Shown here: positions 1 to 7,703 of the stretch, in pieces
Layout: every line of letters begins with the position of its first letter
How positions within the stretch are numbered: position 1 is the first letter of the stretch
Assembly (NCBI RefSeq): GCF_006980715.1
Contig: NZ_SBHN01000018.1
Coordinates: forward strand, 1 to 64,000
Source: Telmatospirillum sp. J64-1
GTDB lineage: Bacteria > Pseudomonadota > Alphaproteobacteria > Rhodospirillales > Magnetospirillaceae
Direction of reading: 5' to 3'
DNA length: 64,000 nt
Notes under the pieces: model-generated
The model's input: only the letters and a program-made list of their open reading frames with translations
What the model was told of the DNA's origin: nothing
Databases searched by the model: none
Program-made: the position numbers and the translations under genes

Positions 1-19
1 TCCCCCGCCAAAACGTAGA

Positions 20-56
20 CCGCCGCCAGAGATCAAGCTCTGGCGGCGGTTTTTTT
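20..56 (+). terminator. Rho-independent terminator of an upstream gene outside the window
   Basis: A perfect 12-bp stem (positions 20-31 with 38-49, GC-rich) closes a 6-nt loop and is followed by seven T residues at 50-56. It should end a plus-strand transcript that starts before the window. Confidence 0.85.
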
Positions 57-117
57 AAGGGCAAAGCAGCCTCGATTTGCCACCTAAAAGGCCGATCCTC
101 CCCCGCGCAAAGGTCTC

Positions 118-165
118 CACCCTGAGGAGACCGCAAAGCGGTCGTCTCGAAGGGTGGGGCGGGCC
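118..165. repeat. single copy of the paired palindromic intergenic repeat
   Basis: This unit has the family plan CACCCTGAGGAG, a variable GC stem-loop (GACCGC aaa GCGGTC), then GTCTCGAAGGGTG. The same element occurs as inverted pairs at six other places in the window. The stretch from 61 to 237 contains no gene; besides this repeat it has a small hairpin at 184-203 (AAAGGGCC-TTGC-GGCCCTTT) just downstream of ctaB that lacks a T-run. Confidence 0.7.
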
Positions 166-237
166 ATCCTCCTGAACGGAACCAAAGGGCCTTGCGGCCC
201 TTTGCGGGTGCAGGGCAGCGCCCTGCATACCCTTCCT

Positions 238-1119
238 TTACGCCCAGTTCACATCCGCCAGCACGGCGAAGAACAGCCCCACCAGATAGAGCATCGAGGC
301 GAAGAAGTTCTTGCGCGCCAGGGGCCGCGAGGGGTTGCGGCACAAGCGCCAGTTCAGCCAAAGGAACCATGCCCCCAGCAGGGAGGAACCGGCGCCGTAG
401 ATCCAGCCGAGTTCACCCAGCATCCAGGGAAGCAGGGCCGAACCGACCAGCAGCACGCTGTTGATCAGGATGGCGTCGGCGGTGCGCTTCTCGCCCACCA
501 GAACCGGCAGCATGGGGATTCCGGCCTGGGCGTAATCCTCCTTCAGCAGGATCGCCAGGCTCCAGAAATGGCTGGGGGTCCACAGGAACAGGGTGACGGC
601 CAGCAGCAGGGGCAGCAGCCAGATGCTGGGATCCACCGCCGCCGCGCCGGCCAGGACGGCGAAGCTGCCCGCCGCTCCGCCGATGACGATGTTCAGCCAG
701 GTGCGGCGCTTGAGCCAGACCGTGTAGACCACGGCATAGACGAACGCCCCCAGGAACAGGTGCAGGGACACGACCATGTTGAAGGCCCAGCTCGACAGAC
801 CCAGGCCGAGGGCCAGCAGCAGGCCGGCGAACCACAGCACCATGACCGGCTTCTGCGCGGCACCCGAGGCCAGCGGGCGGCGGGCGGTGCGCGTCATCAG
901 CCGGTCGATGTCGCGGTCGTAGAAATGGTTGAAGACCGAAGAGGCGGCCGAGCCCAGCAGCATGGCCAGGGCCAGAACCGCCATCTGCACCACGCTCACC
1001 TCGTCGGCCACGGCTACATAGCCCATCACCGCCGTCAGCGCGATCATCACGCCGATGCGCAGTTTCATGAGCTCGAGATAGTGCCGGAACGTCATTGGGT
1101 GCCTTCCCTGCTTAATCAT
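238..1119 (-). CDS. ctaB: protoheme IX farnesyltransferase (heme O synthase)
   Basis: This polytopic membrane enzyme of the UbiA prenyltransferase family adds a farnesyl group to heme b to make heme O for terminal oxidases. The protein has 293 residues, the usual length, with the prenyl-diphosphate motif NHFYDRDIDRLM near residue 65 and a conserved TARRPL segment just after it. The start may instead be the internal ATG at 1095 (MTFRHY), which matches family N-termini better. It lies 93 nt downstream of the CuA subunit gene and is probably the last gene of the oxidase operon. Confidence 0.92.
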   Translation of the reverse strand: MIKQGRHPMTFRHYLELMKLRIGVMIALTAVMGYVAVADEVSVVQMAVLALAMLLGSAASSVFNHFYDRDIDRLMTRTARRPLASGAAQKPVMVLWFAGLLLALGLGLSSWAFNMVVSLHLFLGAFVYAVVYTVWLKRRTWLNIVIGGAAGSFAVLAGAAAVDPSIWLLPLLLAVTLFLWTPSHFWSLAILLKEDYAQAGIPMLPVLVGEKRTADAILINSVLLVGSALLPWMLGELGWIYGAGSSLLGAWFLWLNWRLCRNPSRPLARKNFFASMLYLVGLFFAVLADVNWA

Positions 1120-1212
1120 TGGTTTTATTAGAGCATGGGAATGCCGGGGCAGAATATCCAGCCCTCCTATATGAAATAATACCCCAAAAGATTAGCCACA
1201 AAAGATGTGGCG

Positions 1213-1719
1213 TTATTGTGGGCCGACCACTTCGACCCAGGCACGCATGCGGTTATGCTCGATTCCGCAATATTCGCTGCATTGGATCGCCAGCCGTCCC
1301 GGGGCCTGGGGAACCAGCGTCACCACGCCTGCGCTGCCGCCCGGCAGCAGCAGGTCCGCCCCCGCTCCTTCCAGGGCGAAGCCGTGCAGGATATCGGTGC
1401 TGGCCACGTGCAATTCGTAGCGCTGCCCCGCCTCCAGCCGCAGGGCCGGATAGAATTGCCAGCGCCGGGCGATCACCGGCACCTCGCCCGGCGGCGGTGC
1501 CACCACCGGCAGGCCGTCCTCCACCTCGCCGGTGCCGTGGGCGGCGACGAAATCCTCGACCCTCTGCTCGAACTCCGCCACGTCGATGGCGGCGACCCGG
1601 CTCTGCGGCGGCGCTCCGGCCCAGCGCCAGAGCGGCATGGCGGCGAACAGGCCCAGCCCGGCCGCCAGGACGAAGGCCGCCGCCAGTTGATCCCAACGTG
1701 TGCGCAGAAGATCAGCCAT
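1213..1719 (-). CDS. cytochrome oxidase subunit II with CuA centre
   Basis: This is the electron-entry subunit of a heme-copper oxidase, anchored by one N-terminal membrane helix with a periplasmic cupredoxin domain. The binuclear CuA ligands are all present: the His of DILHGF and the C-terminal motif CSEYCGIEHNRM. At about 168 residues it is short, as in B-family (ba3-like) enzymes, which have only one membrane helix. The ATG at 1719 was chosen over a longer reading frame because it overlaps the stop of the subunit I gene by 8 nt (ATGGCTGA), suggesting translational coupling. Confidence 0.85.
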   Translation of the reverse strand: MADLLRTRWDQLAAAFVLAAGLGLFAAMPLWRWAGAPPQSRVAAIDVAEFEQRVEDFVAAHGTGEVEDGLPVVAPPPGEVPVIARRWQFYPALRLEAGQRYELHVASTDILHGFALEGAGADLLLPGGSAGVVTLVPQAPGRLAIQCSEYCGIEHNRMRAWVEVVGPQ

Positions 1720-3109
1720 GACGGGGCCTCGCCAGCAGCCAGCGGAGGGAAATCCACACGAACATGGCACCGCCGATCACCGCCACCAGCCCGCCCAGGC
1801 CGGTCACCGCCATCGAAGCGATCTTGCCCAGGCTGTCCAATCCCTGCTCGGCCCCGGCGGTCTTGCGCGGCACGCCGGCGGCGCCGGCGGCGAACATGCC
1901 CACCGAGAACATCAGCTGCCCCAGCCCATAGAGCGGGAATTGCAGCCGCACCGCCCGGCTTTCATCGGGCATCCGCGACAGCAGGGGCAGCAGGAAGGCC
2001 AGCATCAGCCCCATGAAGGTCAGGTTCACCCCGCCGATCACGGCATGATAGTGGGAGGGGGTGCGGGTATCGCTGACGCCCAGGAAATAACCGAAAACGC
2101 CGCCGATGCCGAAGACCAGGATGGACAGGCCCAGCGCCAGCATCGGCACCGAGGTCCAGCGCAGCACGGCGCGCCGCCGCCAGAACAGCGCCACCAGTCC
2201 CAGCCCCATGACCACCGGCGACAGCACCAGACCATAGCGCAGCAGCAGGGTGAAGGCTTCCCGGTGTTCCCATCCCATCACCGGGAACAGGGCATAGAAG
2301 GCCGGGGCGGGCAGTACGAACAGCACCAGGGCGGCCATGGCGGCGCCGAAGAGGCGGGGCGGCAGCGGCGCCTCGCCCGCCGCCAGCCCGGCCAGCAGAT
2401 GCCAGCCGGTGAGCATCAGGGCGGTATTGGTGAATTGCAGCACATGGCCGCCGCCCCAGAACAGGCGTTCATTGACGCTGGACACATCCTGGCCCGACGG
2501 GATGGCAAGCCAAGCCAGCACGAAACAGGCCATCGCCACCAGCAGGCAGGCCCCCGCCGCCAGCGTTCCGGCCACGACCGGATCCCGCCAACCGCCGGCA
2601 TTGGCGAACAGGCGCAGTACCGCCAGGGTCACGCCCAGCCCCAGCAGGCCCAGCCCCAGGTAATAGAGGGGATGGACCAGCACCGGCACGTAATTGTTCA
2701 GCGAGGGCTCGCCCCATTCCGCCAGTGTCGGCACCAGCAGCAGCCCGCTTCCCAGCACGGCCAGGACCAGCCCCGCCATGCCCAGGCCTGCCGCCCGACT
2801 GCCGCCTCCCCGCGCCGTGGCGACGACGCTCAGGGCACCCAGGAAGGCGAGATACCAGACGATGAAGGAGAAGACCACATGGGTCACCAAGGCGGTGCGG
2901 AAGAAGGCCGGGCCCCAGGGCAGCAGCCCGCCCAGAACCGGCGTGCGCGATGCCGCCAGCAGCAGGGCCAGCAGGCCCGCCACCGCCAGCGATCCCGCCG
3001 CAAGCAAGGCCCAGCCCCGCAGTTCGCGCGCCAGCGGCGGCACGAGGCCGCGGGAGAAGACGCCGAAGAAGGGGGCGGAGGGCTGACCGAGGGGATCGAC
3101 CGCCCGCAT
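1712..3109 (-). CDS. B-family-like heme-copper oxidase subunit I lacking the helix VII His pair
   Basis: This integral membrane protein of 465 residues carries the heme ligands of a heme-copper oxidase: His77 in helix II, and His353 and His355 in the helix X motif PSHYH. His222 in WGGGHVLQF matches the CuB ligand of helix VI. The protein contains no His-His dipeptide anywhere; the expected helix VII position reads PAFYALF (about residues 269-275). Oxygen reductases of all families keep that pair, so the CuB site is altered. It is shorter than typical subunits I (about 550). The start ATG overlaps the upstream DUF420 stop as TGATG. It may be a divergent nitric-oxide-reductase-like or non-oxidase member; function is uncertain. 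Confidence 0.8.
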   Translation of the reverse strand: MRAVDPLGQPSAPFFGVFSRGLVPPLARELRGWALLAAGSLAVAGLLALLLAASRTPVLGGLLPWGPAFFRTALVTHVVFSFIVWYLAFLGALSVVATARGGGSRAAGLGMAGLVLAVLGSGLLLVPTLAEWGEPSLNNYVPVLVHPLYYLGLGLLGLGVTLAVLRLFANAGGWRDPVVAGTLAAGACLLVAMACFVLAWLAIPSGQDVSSVNERLFWGGGHVLQFTNTALMLTGWHLLAGLAAGEAPLPPRLFGAAMAALVLFVLPAPAFYALFPVMGWEHREAFTLLLRYGLVLSPVVMGLGLVALFWRRRAVLRWTSVPMLALGLSILVFGIGGVFGYFLGVSDTRTPSHYHAVIGGVNLTFMGLMLAFLLPLLSRMPDESRAVRLQFPLYGLGQLMFSVGMFAAGAAGVPRKTAGAEQGLDSLGKIASMAVTGLGGLVAVIGGAMFVWISLRWLLARPRHG

Positions 3110-3540
3110 CAGGCGACCGGATAGTAGATGTGATAGAGCATGGCGTAGACCACCAGGCCGGTGACCGAGACGTAGAGCCAGATCGGATAGGTCCAGCGCG
3201 CCAGTCCGCGATGGCCCTCGAACCGCCCGCGCAAGGCGCGCGCGGCGGTCATCAGGATCATGGGGAAGACCACGGCGGCCAGGATCACATGGGTGATCAG
3301 GATGAAGTAGTAGACCGGCCGGATCATGCCCTCGCCGGTGAAGACGAAGATCGGCGCGGTGAAGTGATACACCACATAGACCGCGAGGAAAGCCGCCGAT
3401 GCCCCCATCGCCCCCATCATCGCCGCCCGATGGGCAGCCTGCCGGCGCTGGCGGATCAGCACGAAACCCACCAGCAGGAGCAGCAGCGACACCGCGTTCA
3501 GCGCGGCCGTGACATGCGGCAGGACAGTCGCCGTGTTCAT
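3109..3540 (-). CDS. DUF420 membrane protein (YozB/CtaM-like)
   Basis: The 143-residue protein has four predicted membrane helices and several histidines within or beside them (VYHFTAP, LITHVI, LYHIYYP), as in the DUF420 family. Family members such as CtaM support assembly of heme-copper oxidases in Gram-positive bacteria; the exact role here is inferred from that and from its position between the IIa-like peptide and subunit I. Its stop overlaps the start of subunit I by one base (TGATG). The start ATG follows the upstream small ORF directly (TGAG ATG). Confidence 0.8.
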   Translation of the reverse strand: MNTATVLPHVTAALNAVSLLLLLVGFVLIRQRRQAAHRAAMMGAMGASAAFLAVYVVYHFTAPIFVFTGEGMIRPVYYFILITHVILAAVVFPMILMTAARALRGRFEGHRGLARWTYPIWLYVSVTGLVVYAMLYHIYYPVA

Positions 3541-3541
3541 C

Positions 3542-3655
3542 TCAGCCCCACCCGTAAAGACCGACTCTCAGAATAATCAAGACATACATGGCCACGGCAA
3601 TAGCCATGAGGATGACAAGCATGGTCCCTTTGCCGGGCCTCTTTCGTGTCATCAT
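3542..3655 (-). CDS. 37-residue single-helix peptide, subunit IIa-like
   Basis: A short ORF reads MMTRKRPGKG followed by one hydrophobic helix of about 20 residues and ends GLYGWG. It is preceded by a good ribosome site (AGGGGGT, 5 nt before the ATG) and its stop lies 1 nt before the DUF420 start codon, so it heads the oxidase operon. Basic N-terminus, one helix and length match the subunit IIa peptide of Thermus ba3 oxidase (34 residues), which supports B-family placement. The match is by design and size; sequence identity is modest. A second in-frame ATG follows the first. Confidence 0.65.
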   Translation of the reverse strand: MMTRKRPGKGTMLVILMAIAVAMYVLIILRVGLYGWG

Positions 3656-3904
3656 CGATACCCCCTGTTGCAATCGCGCCATCTTATGTGGGGCCTTTGG
3701 GCGGGTGCGAAAAGCCCCTTCCGCTCATTTTGCAGCGCAAAAATAAAGCCTAAATTGGTAGAGCCCCTTCACCCTTTCGCACCAGCACCCATATTGTCGG
3801 AAAACAAATTCCTTCGATACCCACACTTAATAAATACTTTTTACGGTGAAGTAAGAAGAGCAAGATCAGCGATAATCGGCAATAGACCGACAGGAGGTCC
3901 GTCC

Positions 3905-4699
3905 ATGGAGACTACGCGCGCATCGCAGGCCCGCTGGTTCAGCGGAGATTTCGCCACCCCCGCCATCCACAAGGTCACCGCCGACGAGACCGGGCGCTGG
4001 CTCGCCGCCGGCTGGCGCGACCTGCGGCGTTCCCCGGCCCTCAGCCTCGGCTACGGCCTGTCTTTCGTGGCCTTTGGCTATCTGCTGCTGGTCGGCCTGG
4101 AACAGGTGGGATTGGGCAGCCTGTTCCTGCCCCTTCTCGGCGGCTTCATGCTGGTGGCCCCGGTCCTGGCGGTGGGGCTTTACGAAATCAGCCGCCGCCT
4201 CGAACTGGGGGATAGGCCCGATATCCGGACGCTGCTGGCCTTCCGTCGCAACGGCGAGCAGATCGGCATGATGGGCGTGGCCCTGCTGATCCTGACGCTG
4301 GTCTGGATCCAACTGGCCTTCCTGCTGTTCGCCCTGTTCTTCTCGGCCTCGCCGCCGCCCATGGAAAGCTTCCTGCTGTCCATTCTGACCTCGACGGGGA
4401 ACCTGCCCTTCCTGCTGATCGGCACCGCCATCGGCGGCTTCTTCGCCGCCCTGGCCTTCACCATCAGCGTCGTGTCCATTCCCATGCTGCTGGACCGCGA
4501 CGCCACCGTCGTCACAGCCATCGCCACCAGCATCCAGGCGGTGCTGCAGAACTGGCGGGTGATGATCGGCTGGGCCGCGATGATCGTGCTGATCATCGGC
4601 GCGGGCATGGCCACGCTTTTCATCGGCCTCGCCATCGCCCTGCCCCTGGTCGCCCATGCCAGCTGGCACGCCTATCGCGGTCTGGTCGGGCAGGATTGA
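3905..4699 (+). CDS. DUF2189 family integral membrane protein
   Basis: The 264-residue protein has about six hydrophobic helices and the C-terminal segment SWHAYRGLV typical of the DUF2189 family, whose function is unknown. The ATG at 3905 was chosen because a strong ribosome site (AGGAGGT at 3893-3899) precedes it, whereas upstream reading frame lacks family similarity. It is divergent from the oxidase operon, with about 250 nt of AT-richer DNA between them that should hold both promoters. Confidence 0.75.
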   Translation: METTRASQARWFSGDFATPAIHKVTADETGRWLAAGWRDLRRSPALSLGYGLSFVAFGYLLLVGLEQVGLGSLFLPLLGGFMLVAPVLAVGLYEISRRLELGDRPDIRTLLAFRRNGEQIGMMGVALLILTLVWIQLAFLLFALFFSASPPPMESFLLSILTSTGNLPFLLIGTAIGGFFAALAFTISVVSIPMLLDRDATVVTAIATSIQAVLQNWRVMIGWAAMIVLIIGAGMATLFIGLAIALPLVAHASWHAYRGLVGQD

Positions 4700-4766
4700 G
4701 CGCAGGGCCTGCCGAACGACCGTAGGAATCCGCCACGCCCGCACAGGCAGGGGTGGCGGAAAACCC

Positions 4767-4991
4767 TCAGTTTTTCTTGATCAGGAAGGTAAAGACGCCG
4801 TCGGCTTCGGACCAGTTCTCCAGTTGGTTGCCGGTCTGCTCGCAAAAAGCCTGGAAGTCCTTCACCGATCCGGGATCGGTGGTCATGACCTGGAGCGTCC
4901 CCCCCGCGGGCACGTCCTTCATCGCCTTCTTGGTACGCAGGACCGGCAGCGGGCAGTTCAGCCCCTTTACGTCGAGAACGGTCACGGACAT
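4767..4991 (-). CDS. tusA: TusA-family sulfurtransferase carrier
   Basis: The 74-residue protein matches the TusA fold: an N-terminal beta strand, then the motif LNCPLPVLRTKKA whose Cys carries the persulfide, and a C-terminal FLIKK strand. TusA passes sulfur to tRNA thiolation or, in sulfur oxidizers, to the oxidation pathway. It is divergently paired with a YeeE/YedE transporter, a common partner in thiosulfate or sulfur uptake, and lies near soxYZ and fccAB, so a role in sulfur trafficking is inferred. Confidence 0.88.
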   Translation of the reverse strand: MSVTVLDVKGLNCPLPVLRTKKAMKDVPAGGTLQVMTTDPGSVKDFQAFCEQTGNQLENWSEADGVFTFLIKKN

Positions 4992-5044
4992 GGACGCTTC
5001 TTCTCCTCTACACTCGGGATGGAACGGCGGGATGGCCAGGTGTC

Positions 5045-5074
5045 TTGTTTGGCCGGCGCAGCCGATGCTAATTT
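5045..5074 (+). promoter_or_regulatory. candidate promoter of the YeeE/YedE gene
   Basis: TTGTTT at 5045-5050 and TAATTT at 5069-5074 are separated by 18 nt in the space between tusA and the divergent transporter gene. It is a sequence guess only. Confidence 0.3.
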
Positions 5075-5155
5075 AGCCGCCCGAAATGTAACCCCTTTTG
5101 TCGCCGCCGCCAACTTCACCCGGCCTTGGGCGACAAGGCCAGGAGGAAAAGCAGA

Positions 5156-6262
5156 GTGGACGCCTTTTCGGTGACGACGATCGTAGGCATGGCGGCCTTC
5201 CTGGCCGGCATCGTTTTCGGCGCGACCGCGCAGCGAACCAATTTCTGCACCATGGGCGCGCTTTCCGACGCGGTCTTCATGGGCGATTACCGGCGCTTCC
5301 GCTCGTGGATGCTGGCCGTCGCCGTCGCCATCGCCGGCAGCCAGGCGATGCATCTGGCCGGGCTGGTCGATCTCGGCCGTTCCATCTATCTCACGCCCAA
5401 TCTGGGATGGGCCGGGGCGATCCTGGGCGGCCTGCTGTTCGGCTTCGGCATGACCATGGCGGGCGGCTGCGGCAACAAATGCCTCGTCCGCATCGGCGGC
5501 GGCAACCTGAAATCCATCATCGTCTTCCTGGTCCTGGGCCTGTTCGCCTACATGACCATGCGCGGCCTGATCGCGCTGGCGCGGGTCGAGCTGGAAGCCG
5601 CGACCAATCTGGACCTCGCCGCCGCCGGCCTGTCCACTCAAGGCCTGCCCGACATGCTGACCGCCCTGACCGGCCTTCCGGCCGAGGCCTCCCGCCTGCT
5701 GCTGGCCGCCCTGGCGGTGCTGGGGCTGCTGTTCTGGTGCTTCAAGAGCCCCGAATTCCGGGCTTCCCCCCGCGATATCATCGGCGGCGTGATCATCGGC
5801 GCCATGGTGCCCACCGCCTGGTGGATCACCGGCGTGCTGGGCAACGACGATTTCGACCCGCAGCCGCTGGCCTCCTTCACCTTCGTCGGCCCCATCGGCG
5901 AAGCCATGCAATATCTGATGAGCTTTACCGGCGCGACGATCTCGTTCGGTGTCGCCGCCGTGGGCGGGGTGATCGCCGGTTCCTTCCTGATGGCGCTGGC
6001 CACCCGCAGCTTCCGCCTGGAATCCTTCACCAATACCGACGACATGCTGCGCCATCTGTCCGGAGCGGCGATGATGGGGACCGGCGGCGTGCTGGCTTTG
6101 GGATGCACCATCGGCCAGGGCCTCAGCGGCCTCTCCACCTTGGCGCTGGGCTCGGTCATCGCCCTTCTGTCCATCCTGGCGGGCGGTTATCTCGGTCTGA
6201 AATATCTGGAGGAAGGAAGCCTCGGCGGCGCCTTCCGCGCCGTCTTCACCCGCACAGCCTGA
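5156..6262 (+). CDS. YeeE/YedE (TsuA-like) sulfur-compound transporter
   Basis: This polytopic membrane protein of about 368 residues has the three Cys-bearing signatures of the family: NFCTMGAL near the N-terminus, GGCGNKCL in the middle and LGCTIGQGLSG near the C-terminus. TsuA of this family imports thiosulfate through successive Cys contacts. The GTG at 5156 is preferred over an upstream TTG at 5126, because AGGAGG at 5141-5146 sits 9 nt before it. The divergent neighbour is tusA, so imported sulfur may be handed to that carrier. Confidence 0.82.
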   Translation: MDAFSVTTIVGMAAFLAGIVFGATAQRTNFCTMGALSDAVFMGDYRRFRSWMLAVAVAIAGSQAMHLAGLVDLGRSIYLTPNLGWAGAILGGLLFGFGMTMAGGCGNKCLVRIGGGNLKSIIVFLVLGLFAYMTMRGLIALARVELEAATNLDLAAAGLSTQGLPDMLTALTGLPAEASRLLLAALAVLGLLFWCFKSPEFRASPRDIIGGVIIGAMVPTAWWITGVLGNDDFDPQPLASFTFVGPIGEAMQYLMSFTGATISFGVAAVGGVIAGSFLMALATRSFRLESFTNTDDMLRHLSGAAMMGTGGVLALGCTIGQGLSGLSTLALGSVIALLSILAGGYLGLKYLEEGSLGGAFRAVFTRTA

Positions 6263-6285
6263 TCGGCGGAAAAGGGAACGGCGCG

Positions 6286-6579
6286 TCACTCGGCGCCGTT
6301 CAGCCTGCTGCTTCCCGCCGCCGCCTTCACCGGCCGAGCCGCCGCGTCGCGGCGGCGCTCCCGCCCGGGCTGGTCCAGGGCCGCCAGCCGCACCGCCGTC
6401 ACGCGCCCGGCCCGGCACAGGGCGGTTTCGAATTCCAGGCGCTGGCCATGATTCACCGCTTTCAGGCCGGACTGCTGAAGCGCACTGGCATGGACGAAGA
6501 CATCCCGCCCTCCTTCATCGGGCAGAATGAAGCCGTAGCCCTTGACCGGGTTGAACCATTTCAGCCGTCCAGTCGCCAT
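6286..6579 (-). CDS. cold-shock domain protein
   Basis: The first 65 or so residues form a cold-shock domain with the nucleic-acid motifs KGYGFI (RNP1) and VFVHAS (RNP2). A basic, disordered tail of about 30 residues follows, so at 97 residues it is longer than plain CspA (about 70). Cold-shock proteins bind single-stranded RNA or DNA and resolve RNA structure. It is convergent with the sulfur transporter, 23 nt apart. The 298 nt between it and soxY hold no gene. Confidence 0.88.
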   Translation of the reverse strand: MATGRLKWFNPVKGYGFILPDEGGRDVFVHASALQQSGLKAVNHGQRLEFETALCRAGRVTAVRLAALDQPGRERRRDAAARPVKAAAGSSRLNGAE

Positions 6580-6877
6580 CGCAGCTTTACTCCCTCCTTG
6601 TTTGCCAGGCCTTTAGCACCTTGTCCTCGCCTCCGCGGATGGCAAGTGCCGCCGCAAGAGATGCGGCCTTTGCACCGCCGCCGAACAGTTTGAATACTTA
6701 TTTACCGCTTCGACTATTCGCCCGGCTGAGTCCGCCCCCTTGTGGACAGGGGGGACATGATTCGCTATCACAACTTGCCTCTTCTTGCCCCGGCGGCGTC
6801 CGGGACGATGTAAGATCGAGGATGCGAGGGCCGCCTTTGGGCCCCCGCCTCCGGGGAAAGCTGCAAAGGAGAATGCG

Positions 6878-7357
6878 ATGTCCGACACCACCGACCTCAA
6901 GGCCCTGAGCCGCCGCCAGGTGATACTGGCCGCGGGCTGCGGGGCGCTGGTCGCCAGCGGCCTGGCCCTGGCTCCGCGCGCGGCCCGGGCGACTCCTGCG
7001 GACGCCGATTCCCTGCAAGCCGCGCTGATCGGCGACGCCAAACCCATCGACGGCAAGGTCTCGCTGCGGATGCCCAAGGTTCCCGACAACGGCGCCAGCG
7101 TGCCCTTCACCGTCAGCGTGGACAGCCCGATGACCGAGGAGGACCACGTCAAGAGCATCCATATCCTGGCCGAGGGCAACCCTGCGCCGGCCGTGGCCTC
7201 GTACCATTTCACCCCGGCGTCGGGCCGGGCCGAGGTTTCGGGGCGCATGCGCCTCGCCCAAAGCCAGAATGTCCGCGCCCTGGCGATGATGAGCGACGGC
7301 TCGGTCTATCAGACGGTGCAGAATGTGACCGTCACCATCGGCGGCTGCGGCGGTTAA
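6878..7357 (+). CDS. soxY: SoxY, sulfur-carrier subunit of the Sox system
   Basis: The 159-residue protein has a Tat signal (LSRRQVILAAG with an AxA cleavage region near residue 36) and ends in GGCGG, whose Cys holds the sulfur substrate as a thioconjugate in the periplasm. The ATG at 6878 follows AAGGAGA. An upstream reading frame was dropped because it would bury the signal peptide. soxZ follows after 15 nt. No soxXA, soxB or soxCD is present in the window. Confidence 0.93.
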   Translation: MSDTTDLKALSRRQVILAAGCGALVASGLALAPRAARATPADADSLQAALIGDAKPIDGKVSLRMPKVPDNGASVPFTVSVDSPMTEEDHVKSIHILAEGNPAPAVASYHFTPASGRAEVSGRMRLAQSQNVRALAMMSDGSVYQTVQNVTVTIGGCGG

Positions 7358-7372
7358 GGGAGGGGAGGAAGC

Positions 7373-7699
7373 ATGAGCAACGACACCATCAAGACCCGCG
7401 TCCCGGCCACCGCCAGGAAGGGCGAGGTCATCGAGATCAAGACCACCATCGGCCACGACATGGAGACGGGCCAGCGCCAGAACGCCAGCGGCCAGACGAT
7501 CCCGCGCCGCATCATCAACAAATTCGTCTGCACCTATAACGGCAAGGAAGTCTTCGTCACCGACTGGTATCCGGGCATCGCCGCCAATCCCTACATGGCC
7601 TTCTTCCTGCGGGCTGAGGAAAGCGGCACCATCGAAATGGCCTGGCACGACGACGACGGCTCGGTCTACACCACCTCGTCCGAAATCACGGTGAGCTGA
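7373..7699 (+). CDS. soxZ: SoxZ, partner of SoxY
   Basis: The 108-residue protein matches SoxZ, an immunoglobulin-like subunit without its own signal that travels with SoxY through the Tat system. Family features seen are the N-terminal RVPATARKGEVIEIKT strand and the central FVCTYNGKEVF segment. A ribosome site GGGAGGAAG lies just before the ATG. It is convergent, 4 nt apart, with the luciferase-like gene. Confidence 0.93.
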   Translation: MSNDTIKTRVPATARKGEVIEIKTTIGHDMETGQRQNASGQTIPRRIINKFVCTYNGKEVFVTDWYPGIAANPYMAFFLRAEESGTIEMAWHDDDGSVYTTSSEITVS

Positions 7700-7703
7700 T
7701 CCC

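Noticed and set aside
154-1131. A 325-codon open frame on the plus strand opposite ctaB
   Set aside because: Composition is typical of an antisense frame (Gln, His, Arg rich) and ctaB has its prenyl motif.
4982-6418. A 478-codon open frame on the minus strand
   Set aside because: It is the shadow of the YeeE/YedE transporter, whose Cys motifs and helices are clear.
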